NCBI GenBank assembly: GCA_037389465.1 | Contig: JAZARR010000236.1 | Coordinates: 744,001-808,000, forward strand | Length of the DNA: 64,000 nucleotides | Direction: 5' to 3' | Source: Baylisascaris procyonis | Taxonomy: Eukaryota > Nematoda > Chromadorea > Rhabditida > Ascarididae | In this document: one piece after another, positions 1 through 11,639 of the stretch | How the letters are laid out: each line of letters starts with the position of its first letter | Numbering within the stretch: position 1 is the first letter of the stretch | Program-made: the position numbers and the translations under genes | Notes under the pieces: generated by a model | Told to the model about the DNA's origin: nothing | Databases searched by the model: none | Seen by the model: only the letters and a program-made list of their open reading frames with translations

Positions 1-361
1 TATATTCTGCTTGTTGATTGACTACAGCGTTGGTGAATATTCATCTTTTATCACCCAAAAAACAATGCTCTTTTTTTTTCTTCAAACAATAACCCTTAGG
101 TAGTGTTTGAATGAGAAACTAAATATCGCGACTAATGAATGTACATAGTTTAGAGCCGTGAAAAGAGAAGTGGGACAGAGCCCGTGTAATAACGACTCTT
201 TGCTGGCCTGTTGGATGCCTCATTAAAAGCATCATAAAAGCAACTTTTTCATCATAAAATGTTAATTTTTTCATCCTTTACTACTGCGTCAATCTCTCTA
301 AGCACATATTTATAGCAATTTTACGAATTTATTCACCCGAATAGGTGCAATATGATCGGCT
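1..361. other. AT-rich non-coding stretch
   Basis: I see no convincing gene, RNA or repeat here. There are short T runs and no usable open frame with splice signals. Confidence 0.5.
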
Positions 362-440
362 TGCATATATCCTACATGTCCATGTCATATGTCCTGCATA
401 TATCCTATATGTCCATGTCATATTTCCTGCATATGTCCAG
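362..440. repeat. 33-bp tandem repeat, about 2.4 copies
   Basis: The unit reads roughly TGCATATATCCTAYATGTCC followed by ATGTCATATKTCC. Because 33 is a multiple of three, the repeat stays open in one frame and produces a repetitive 111-codon reading frame that I do not regard as a gene. Confidence 0.75.
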
Positions 441-2158
441 CATACGACTCAAAAACGAATAGAGAAACGCGCCTCGAAGAATGTAAAACGCACGATATGT
501 GTTTTACATTCTTCTCATCTCGTTAGCCATTTTCAGAACTTCCATATAGGAAATGAAATAAGCCGAATAATACCTCTTACTTCAATTCTTAAATATAATA
601 TCACCTTCTTATTTCCTACCTACCTGGTAAAATTTTCTAAGAAAGGAACCATTTTTTTGTTTCCAGATCCCTATAAATGAATGGAAATTTTTTGTTACCT
701 TCAAATGTTTATAGTTCGTTTCAAAAATAAACGATTAACGTGAAAGAGAATATAGGAAGACATTGTTTAGATTTTATCTCAACCATCAAATCTAGTTATT
801 CAAATTTTTTTGTGGTTCTCGAGCTGAGGCCATCACGTAGTTAGACAAACACGCAATAAAATGCGCACAGAAATGTCACTGTTATAAAACATGAATTGTT
901 TTAAACAACAATTTAACCTAATGCGTCTCATTGTTATAAAACAACTACGATCTATTTTCGTTCATTAATTCAGCTAACTTCATTGGAAATGTCATCGAGT
1001 GATAAAAAATGCACATCGAAGCATAAACTTAATTAAGGGCAATCCACTAATTAACCTAATAGGCACCTGATCAACTAATAAACTGATTCGGCATTAATAA
1101 ATATCCTCATTGATTCAACCGATCCTCTAAAATAATTCATTTTTATGCGTTTCTAAAAATTTATTTCTTAAAAAAGCACACTATATATGTGTATCCACTA
1201 CTAGCCTATCGGGTAGTTTCTATTAAATGACCAGTGAGGTTAGAAAAACTGCTAGGTAGAACGAAAATCAAACGGTGATTTTCTATACTATGTTTTGTAT
1301 CACTTACTACTTTGAAGGGCAGAAATGTAAAAAGCGCATATCGCGCCAGCTTTTTTTTGGCATTTCTCGAATTTTATCGATTTCAGCTAGCGCAGAACGA
1401 AAAAAAGATCTAACTAGTTGCAAAACCTAAGCAAATTTACAAACCTCTTTGATTGAGGATAACTTCTTTCGACTGAGTTCTAATCGTCAGACCGCAGATA
1501 CATATGGATATGGATAGATACGATATAGCCATAATGCGCGCATTAAAAAAAACATCCATGAACGACACATAAACTGCAGAACCTGGGCGATTAAAGGAGT
1601 AGGAAAAGGGTTTGACTAATCCCGACTGCGACGGGATAAACAGTCCACAACCATGGGAATATAGATATAACAATTTTTATACAATGAAATTAACAATAAA
1701 GTGCAAAACAAATGCATACAGGAATATAGGAGAGTAATTTTTAAAAAATTGTCACAACAATAGAACCCGCTATATTACGTCAATTCTAAGCCAATTCAAA
1801 AGGGGTCAATTGCACAGGATCTTATTATTAGCTCTTTCTTATGGGTATTTTATTTGCCCAAATGGGATTTTTTTCAAAAACTCAATGGATGTATATAATT
1901 GGAATATGATTTCTTAACAATTGCGTTACATGCATTTTAGCAATTATTCGCGTCAAATAAATTATTTTTGCATCGATATCTCACAAACTATATAAATCTT
2001 TAAGTGCATCATAGTCGAAAACTTATCTCTATCTATTCAACGCGCTGGTTTACCTCTATGCTGCTTTGCCTCATTCTTAACGCAACATTGAAACGCTTAG
2101 ATAAGGAGAGAGGAACGATGAAGATAAGCCCTCATTAAAAATTAAGATGCATTTACAG
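441..2158. other. non-coding stretch with one dispersed motif copy
   Basis: AT-rich sequence with no recognisable gene. Positions 1326-1350 carry, on the minus strand, one copy of a short motif (core GATATGCGCTTTT) that recurs elsewhere in the window. Confidence 0.5.
1326..1350 (-). repeat. dispersed GCGCTTTT motif, copy 1
   Basis: On the minus strand this reads GCTGGCGCGATATGCGCTTT and continues TTACA. It matches copies at 9.58, 26.24, 28.98 and 34.98 kb over a core of about 20 bases. Function unknown. Confidence 0.5.
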
Positions 2159-2362
2159 GAGATATTTAGTGAAAAGAATGAAATATGTTCAACAAAAAAA
2201 ATAAGGTCATGTGACGATAAAGCAGTGGATATATGCCCCGCCCTGATAATTAAAAATGAAAGTGCGACACCCAAATGCTCTCTATGCTCTTCGCCTTCGT
2301 GTTTCATAAAGGATGTGATAATTGTGCGCATAAACGAAACGCCTCCAATTCTATTCCAATAG
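2159..2362 (+). CDS. candidate terminal exon, Cys-rich secreted-type sequence
   Basis: An open frame begins right after an acceptor-like TTTACAG and runs 67 codons to TAG. The translation has seven Cys residues in a region that includes KCSLCSSPSC, and two N-glycosylation sequons (NES, NET), as expected of an extracellular protein. No upstream exon was identified; a short hydrophobic frame MLLCLILNATL lies about 100 bases upstream but is interrupted by a stop. The opposite strand is also partly open here. I do not recognise the family, and this could be chance. Confidence 0.25.
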   Translation, partial: EIFSEKNEICSTKKIRSCDDKAVDICPALIIKNESATPKCSLCSSPSCFIKDVIIVRINETPPILFQ

Positions 2363-2987
2363 TTAACTTAGACCTCGACGATTCAATTGCCGAGGAGCGA
2401 GCTAAAATATATACGATGTGATGACTGTATCGTCTTGCAAGGTTGACTCATTTTGACTCATTGAACTGCTATATGAAGTGTGGAACGATATGGTTCTTCG
2501 CGCATATAGATGGCCTCTTTATTGGAGCTTTTATAAGTGCTATTTTGAGTAGGGAATCCGTTTCAATGATAAAACTTTGATTGTATAGTTGAATCGAGAA
2601 GGCATTCTTCACTTTTGCCCCTCTCGTATCCTGTGTTGTGTTCACGTTGCGGAAATGAACTCATTTCATTATTCGGCATTGACGTTCACAATTTCACTAT
2701 TGTTTTGGTAAATGAATTATCTTTTCATGCGGTTTTCGTAAACTATTTCTGCAAAAGTGCCGTTAAATTCATATGTATGATTGCTTCTTTGTTCAATAAT
2801 TTCAAGTAATGAATCAAGAAGGCGAAATCGAATTTGATACGTAGAGTGGACATTACAATGACCTACTGCTCTCGATTTCGTCCCAACTGATCATCCTCCA
2901 TGGATAACTAACGCTTAAAAGTGGCATAAAATTTGCATATCATCTTCTTAGTAAAAGAATATGAGATAGTTTTCACTGACTTAAAAA

Positions 2988-2990
<3 letters not shown>
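2363..2990. other. non-coding stretch
   Basis: AT-rich sequence between the candidate Cys-rich exon and the first (TA)n tract. I see nothing supportable in it. Confidence 0.4.

Positions 2991-3070
<80 letters not shown>
2991..3070. repeat. (TA)n microsatellite
   Basis: About 40 uninterrupted TA dinucleotides, 110 bp before a second (TA)n tract that abuts the LINE. Confidence 0.95.
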
Positions 3071-3071
<1 letters not shown>

Positions 3072-3179
3072 CAAATGGTTAATTAAACTGACGAATTTTC
3101 AAAAATTGCATGTCTTATCTACCTCTCTGTAAAGCCTCTCCATATTTTCCTTCAAAAGTACTCGTAATAAAAGTACTCG

Positions 3180-3182
<3 letters not shown>

Positions 3183-3256
<74 letters not shown>
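3183..3256. repeat. (TA)n microsatellite at the LINE 5' edge
   Basis: About 37 TA units ending directly at the truncated 5' end of the retrotransposon. Just before it, the 14-mer AAAAGTACTCGTAA is present twice in tandem. Confidence 0.95.
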
Positions 3257-3262
<6 letters not shown>

Positions 3263-3268
3263 GTATAG

Positions 3269-5629
3269 AGGTCTCAATGTCAAGAAGCTCAACGTGAGCG
3301 CGCTAAAACGTCTAGACGTTCGAACGGAGCTGGAACAGGAACTAATGCCAGGCTGAGTGAGCGGGAGAACAACGATGGAGCTGATGACGACTGGAACAAC
3401 TTAAAAAATTTAGTCTATAACGCCACAGCAAAGTTGAGGAAACACAGCAAAGACTGGTTCGATGATCAGGACACTGAAATCCGAGCGCTACTGAACAAAA
3501 TGTACACCACACATTTGCAGTGGATAAATGACAAACCGTGTGCCGCCAAGAAACATGCTTATAGCACAGCCAGGAAGGAGGCAAATGCGAAACTTCGCAC
3601 AATGAAGGAACGCTGGTGGGCCAATATGGCAATCGAGCTCCAGACAGCAGCAGACCGCCATGACATGAAAGCATTCTATGACGGCCTCAAGGCAGTCTAC
3701 GATCCAAGAGATTCCGGGAGTGTTCCAGTTTATTCGAAGGACGGCTCTCATCTCATAACTGACCGTGAGAAGATTCTGGAAAGATGGGGAGGACACTTCC
3801 GAGTGGTGCTGAATCAAGCATCAGAGTTTGACTCAACGGTGCTCTCCGAAGTTCCACAATGGAATGTGTCCAACGACCTGGCGTATCCTCCATCAGAACG
3901 CGAGGTACTTGACGCCATCCAATCGCTGAAAGCGGGTAAGGCACCTGGTGCCGATGGCTTACCCGGCGAAATATTCAAATACGGCGGGCGCAAACTTATT
4001 CACTGGCTCACAACCTTATACCGGCACATATGGGAGCGTGAAGACGTCCCACAAGAATTCAAGGATGCGCAAACAGTTCATATTTTTAAACGCAAGGGCG
4101 ATCGGGCAACCTGTGATGATCGCAGAGGCATCTCTCTCCTGTCCATCCCAGGCAAGATCCTGGCAAGAGTAATTCTCAACCGACTTGCCTTGCATGTCTC
4201 CAATAACAACATCCTTCCAGAAAGCCAATGTGGTTTTCGCGCTGGTCGTAGCACCATCGACATGACATTCAGCGCTCGTCAACTGCAGGAAAAGTGTCGT
4301 GAACAAAACAAAGACCTTTTCGCTGTTTTTGTTGACCTCGCGAAAGCTTTCGATTCTGTCAACAGAAAAGGTTTATGGTCACTTCTACGCAAAATTGGAT
4401 GCCCAGATAAGTTCGTAAATGTGATCCGATCGTTCCATGAAGGGATGCGCGCTCGCGTTATCGAAGCAGGCAACATGTCGGATGCATTCGAAGTTACCAA
4501 CGGCACCAAACAGGGATGTGTACTTGCTCCGCTTCTGTTTGGGATCTTCTTTGCCATGATGCTGTCGGTCGCATTTAAAGACTGCAATACTGGCATACCA
4601 ATTCAATTTCGAATGGATGGCAACATCTTCAACCTCAAACGGTTAGAAGCCAGAACAAAAGTGCACACTGCAGTCATCCGGGAACTCCTATATGCTGATG
4701 ACTGCGCGTTAATGGCACATTCCTGCGCGGATCTACAAGATATCATGAATCGATTTGCCACGGCAGCCAACCGTTTTGGCTTGAAGGTCAGCCTGAAGAA
4801 AACCGAAGTTATGTACCGAGAATGCCCAGATCGTCAGCAGCCTACATCACACACCATAACAGTTGATGGATCCAATCTTCGGGTTGTCGATAACTTTACA
4901 TACCTAGGCAGCACACTTACAAGCTCAGCATATAATGACACAGAAACTTCCAAAAGATTGGCGAAAGCGAATGCCGCATTTGGCAAACTATACAAACGTC
5001 TCTGGAGCAGACATGAAGTGAAACTGAGTACTAAGGTTGCGGTATACCGTGCAGTCGTGCTAACAACACTTCTCCACGGTTCCGAAACCTGGACGCTATA
5101 TCGAAAAGACATCAAGAGGCTGGATCAGTTTCATATGCGATGTTTACGCAAAATTGCAAATATCAGGTGGCAAGACAAAATAAGGAACACTGAAGTGCTG
5201 AAAAGGTGCAAGATAACTGGTATCGAAGCATACATCATCTCATCCCAACTACGTTGGGTTGGGCATGTCATCAGAATGCCGGACAACCGCATCCCCAAGC
5301 AACTACTTTACGGACAACTCGCCTCTGGGGAACGGAAACGAGGGCGTCCGCTGCTTCGATACAAGGATGGAGTCAAGGCAACGCTGAAAGCGTGTCAAAT
5401 GGAGCTGAAGGATGACATAGTACATGACAAACAGCTGTGGAGGAGAGCATGCCGCGAGGGGACTGCACGATTTGAGGGATGTCGAGTTCGAGCACTGGAA
5501 GAGAAAAGATCGCGACGACTATTGGGCACAAGTGGGCCTGATCAAGGAGTACGGTTTATTTGCGATAGGTGCAACAGGACGTGCTTATCCCGAATTGGAC
5601 TCGTCTCACACATGCGCGTTCACCGGTGA
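3269..5629 (+). CDS. LINE reverse transcriptase, N-terminally truncated
   Basis: The frame is open from just after an in-frame TAG at 3266-3268 to TGA; the first possible Met-type start is internal, so this is a truncated protein of up to 786 residues. Visible RT motifs are SGKAPG-like KAGKAPGADGLP (finger region), RGISLLSIPGKI, the motif A block FVDLAKAFDSVN with its catalytic Asp, TNGTKQGCVLAP (motif B), and the catalytic LLYADD box at 4685-4702. The C-terminal part has the LINE-typical GSETWTLY and LRWVGHVIRM blocks, then a CX2CX12HX3H zinc finger in the last 22 residues. No stop or frameshift interrupts it, so the insertion is probably recent. The endonuclease domain is absent, so this copy cannot retrotranspose by itself. 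Confidence 0.92.
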   Translation, partial: RSQCQEAQRERAKTSRRSNGAGTGTNARLSERENNDGADDDWNNLKNLVYNATAKLRKHSKDWFDDQDTEIRALLNKMYTTHLQWINDKPCAAKKHAYSTARKEANAKLRTMKERWWANMAIELQTAADRHDMKAFYDGLKAVYDPRDSGSVPVYSKDGSHLITDREKILERWGGHFRVVLNQASEFDSTVLSEVPQWNVSNDLAYPPSEREVLDAIQSLKAGKAPGADGLPGEIFKYGGRKLIHWLTTLYRHIWEREDVPQEFKDAQTVHIFKRKGDRATCDDRRGISLLSIPGKILARVILNRLALHVSNNNILPESQCGFRAGRSTIDMTFSARQLQEKCREQNKDLFAVFVDLAKAFDSVNRKGLWSLLRKIGCPDKFVNVIRSFHEGMRARVIEAGNMSDAFEVTNGTKQGCVLAPLLFGIFFAMMLSVAFKDCNTGIPIQFRMDGNIFNLKRLEARTKVHTAVIRELLYADDCALMAHSCADLQDIMNRFATAANRFGLKVSLKKTEVMYRECPDRQQPTSHTITVDGSNLRVVDNFTYLGSTLTSSAYNDTETSKRLAKANAAFGKLYKRLWSRHEVKLSTKVAVYRAVVLTTLLHGSETWTLYRKDIKRLDQFHMRCLRKIANIRWQDKIRNTEVLKRCKITGIEAYIISSQLRWVGHVIRMPDNRIPKQLLYGQLASGERKRGRPLLRYKDGVKATLKACQMELKDDIVHDKQLWRRACREGTARFEGCRVRALEEKRSRRLLGTSGPDQGVRFICDRCNRTCLSRIGLVSHMRVHR

Positions 5630-5635
5630 TGAGAT

Positions 5636-5651
5636 CCGTTGATTTCAACGG
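5636..5651 (+). other. LINE 3'-UTR hairpin
   Basis: CCGTTGA-TT-TCAACGG is a perfect 7-bp inverted repeat with a 2-nt gap, starting 7 nt after the stop codon. In several LINE families a 3' stem-loop is what the reverse transcriptase recognises; applying that here is inference. Confidence 0.5.
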
Positions 5652-5660
5652 CTCAGCCCA

Positions 5661-9260
<3,600 letters not shown>

Positions 9261-9269
9261 ATATTTCAG
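9261..9269 (+). other. splice acceptor just before a start codon, candidate trans-splice site
   Basis: ATATTTCAG ends 9 nt before the ATG of the secreted-protein gene. No convincing upstream exon was found. In nematodes a spliced leader is often joined at such a site close to the start codon; this reading is inference. Confidence 0.4.
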
Positions 9270-9278
9270 AGTGCTGTA

Positions 9279-9377
9279 ATGTATTGGCTTGTGTTATGTT
9301 CGGTGCTATTGTGGCTGCAGGCTAGCGTCTTCTGCACAATGCAATCCTCAGAGAACGTCAATTTCAGAGTTGCCCGG
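9279..9377 (+). CDS. secreted preproprotein, exon 1 (signal peptide)
   Basis: Thirty-three codons from ATG, with a hydrophobic core LVLCSVLLWL, ending at CGG before the donor GTATGA in phase 0. The start was chosen for the signal peptide and for the acceptor 9 nt upstream. Confidence 0.5.
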
Positions 9378-11639
9378 GTATGAATATGTTCTACCCTTCA
9401 CTCTCTAATAAATTGTCCTTCTTGTATTTGATCGCCTCTTCCCCTTCCCTCCACTCCTCTTCCATCTCTCTTCGTCTTCCCACCTTCCAATCTAGAGCAG
9501 AAAATACCACGAATGCCTGACGAACGGATTATCGCAACAGAAAAAAAAGGACGGATAAGGTGGGAATCCTATTACACCAATTGCCACATTATGCGCTTTT
9601 GCACTTCACCCATTAAATCAACCACTTTTATGAGCTATTACTAAATAATAAAACACATAGAATAAAACGCTGCTATTTTAATTGGTCACATCACCCATAC
9701 AAATGTTTCATAAAGGATTTGTGTTTTCTGTGATTCGGATATAAAATACGTGAATTTCTGGATCCTATAATTGTCCATAATTTTTTCGAAGGGTCATCCT
9801 GTGGTACGTATTAGAATCACTCCAGCTTTAATAGTTTCTAAGTCTAAGTAACTCAGTCTACCTATATACACACATATGTGCACATGGATGCGGCACAGTC
9901 AAAATATTCGTTGCAATTGAAATGCATAGAAAGTAATATTTGAGCTTTTCAGCCAAAAAAATCTTTGCACCTTTGATCTTGCTCAAAAATATTTGTGAAC
10001 CGATAGTTGTATTTTTGAAAAGATTTTTCTAGAGAAAAATTTCCTCCACCATACGAGAAGATTTCCAAATGCGAAAAAATTTTACGTCAGAAATAAATGC
10101 TGAGATAAAATGAAATAAAGCTGGAGTGTTTAATCAAAAGTAATAGTTTAGGGTTATGGAAGAGTACTATACGAAGCGCATAAGGAATGTGTGAAGGATA
10201 AATAAATTGCGAGGGCATGTTTCATTACTATAATCGGTTTGCAAAGAGCACAGAAAACCCTGTTAGTTGATCTGAATGAAACAGTCAAAAAAAAAAATTT
10301 TTTTTTTTTGAAGCGAAGAGGATCGAAACTAGAGGCAGCAAAGAAATTCCAAAGATTAGGTAAGCAAGGAAAGATGAAAGCGTAGAAAGGAGCGCAAACA
10401 ACGTAAGCTCAAATTTTTACGTTTTGCTTGCCACGTTGAATAATTCTCGTCAAAATATGCGAGCCTTACTTAGAATAGTGCCTCAACTAATTCACGCAGT
10501 ATTCGTACAGCCAGCGCCAACTTTGGTTGCAGTATTGCTTCTGCTTCTCCGCTTACATCACACGACTTGCGAACTGCAACCCATATACGATTCGCAATTC
10601 TCCTCAAATCTTCTCCATAGGAAGTGTGTAAGCTGCGTTGAATTTAGTATCAAAAGCACTAAGCCGATTACAAGGAAGCAGATTTCGTGGTTCGCAAACA
10701 ATGCAGATCATACCTACCGCAGGCAGATGTTCAAAATTCGAGTGACCTCTCTGATCCTAGGTAGAACCTGGGCCAATTGCCTCAACGGTTATCCACAGTG
10801 ACTGCGCTACTTATCCTAAGCAGAATCTATATAATCGGCACAACAGTATTCCACACCGATCTCGTTTATTTTACAATTTCATGCTTTTTTCTCGTGACGC
10901 TTCATAGTCTTCATAAATCATAAAGTGCCGCCTACATTTTTTTCAATTTTTTTAGGTTCCTCTCTTTCTGAATTCCTGTGCAAATCTGAGCAAGACCTAC
11001 GTAGACTCTCCACTACAGCTGGAAGGAATAGGGGATCAGGAGTGTCGATGATGGTCGTTTATGGTTCACCTATCCTCCTCAATCACCTCCGACAATAACA
11101 TACTTCACTCAGAAGCCCATCTGTTAATGACTGCTTGTGTTTGCTTATAAGTGCATCCGCGGGCCGACCATTCCATTCCCATACTGAGTAGATCTTTGTA
11201 CCTATGAGAAATGAAGCTATAAAACTGAACGAAGAGTACCCGTGAAACTTACTGGCAATGGAATCCGCAATCAGGTCTCCAAAGAAAGCTCGATCTTAGC
11301 ATGCAACATCTCGGCAAAACTTTCCCATTATTAATCCTAGAAGTCCATATTACCCATTGGATCCCACAAATTCATTTGCAATTGGAAAAGAAAAAAAAAG
11401 AAAATATTTTTCTAACGATATAAATAAAGTAATTTTTTCAGGGATTCCCTCAAACGACATCATTTGTACAATTGATGCAACCCGATGAAAGACGTAAATG
11501 GCGATCATATAATAGTATTGTAGCAGCAAAACTATCATCCGATTTAAATGATCTAATCAATCAAATCGAAGTGGAACAAATGATGGGTCGACGAAGGAGA
11601 AGCAAGGACATCGGCAAGTATAGACGTGGGTTACTGTAA
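9279..11639 (+). CDS. predicted secreted basic preproprotein, five exons, possible prohormone
   Basis: I do not recognise this family. Five exons (9279-9377, 9501-9559, 10319-10359, 10956-11041, 11442-11639) join in phase to 160 codons and a stop. Residues 1-19 form a strong signal peptide (MYWLVLCSVLLWLQASVFC). The rest is basic with many dibasic sites. The last exon has RR at 112-113, then a 30-residue segment (114-143) ending EQMM, followed by Gly144 and Arg145-148. Gly before a basic cluster is the classic signal for C-terminal amidation after prohormone cleavage, so a peptide-hormone or neuropeptide precursor is plausible. Only one Cys lies outside the signal peptide, which argues against a Cys-knot or insulin-like fold. 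Exon 4 could end at 11053 instead (four extra residues). Exons 2 and 3 are the least certain; exons 1 and 5 are the best. Confidence 0.5.
9501..9559 (+). CDS. secreted preproprotein, exon 2
   Basis: It is entered after a pyrimidine tract and TCTAGAGCAG, and reads KIPRMPDERIIATEKKGRI plus two bases before the donor GTGGGA. The alternative acceptor TCTAG, 5 bases earlier, would break phase with exon 1. Confidence 0.4.
9580..9606 (+). repeat. dispersed GCGCTTTT motif, copy 2
   Basis: ATTGCCACATTATGCGCTTT followed by TGCACTT. It lies in the second intron of the secreted-protein gene and is the most diverged of the five copies. Confidence 0.4.
10319..10359 (+). CDS. secreted preproprotein, exon 3
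   Basis: A small exon after a T-rich tract and GCGAAG, reading GSKLEAAKKFQRL, ending at a strong donor GTAAGC. Entry phase 2 and exit phase 1 are the only ones that connect exons 2 and 4, which is the main reason for the call. Confidence 0.35.
10956..11041 (+). CDS. secreted preproprotein, exon 4
   Basis: It begins after a strong acceptor (CAATTTTTTTAG) and reads SSLSEFLCKSEQDLRRLSTT and eight more residues. The exit donor is GTGTCG here, or GTCGTT at 11054; both leave phase 0. A second frame is also open for most of this exon. Confidence 0.4.
11442..11639 (+). CDS. secreted preproprotein, terminal exon 5
   Basis: Acceptor AATTTTTTCAG, then 65 open codons to TAA in the only frame not closed early. 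It contains DERRKW, the segment LSSDLNDLINQIEVEQMM, Gly plus four Arg, and a basic tail ending GLL. Confidence 0.6.
   Translation, partial: GFPQTTSFVQLMQPDERRKWRSYNSIVAAKLSSDLNDLINQIEVEQMMGRRRRSKDIGKYRRGLL

Noticed and set aside
10424..10801. 125-codon frame with a hydrophobic leader (LVAVLLLLLRLHHTTC) and an internal GTAAGC
   Set aside because: It lies in an intron of my gene model, and its phase-0 exit does not fit the next exons. An alternative first exon cannot be excluded.
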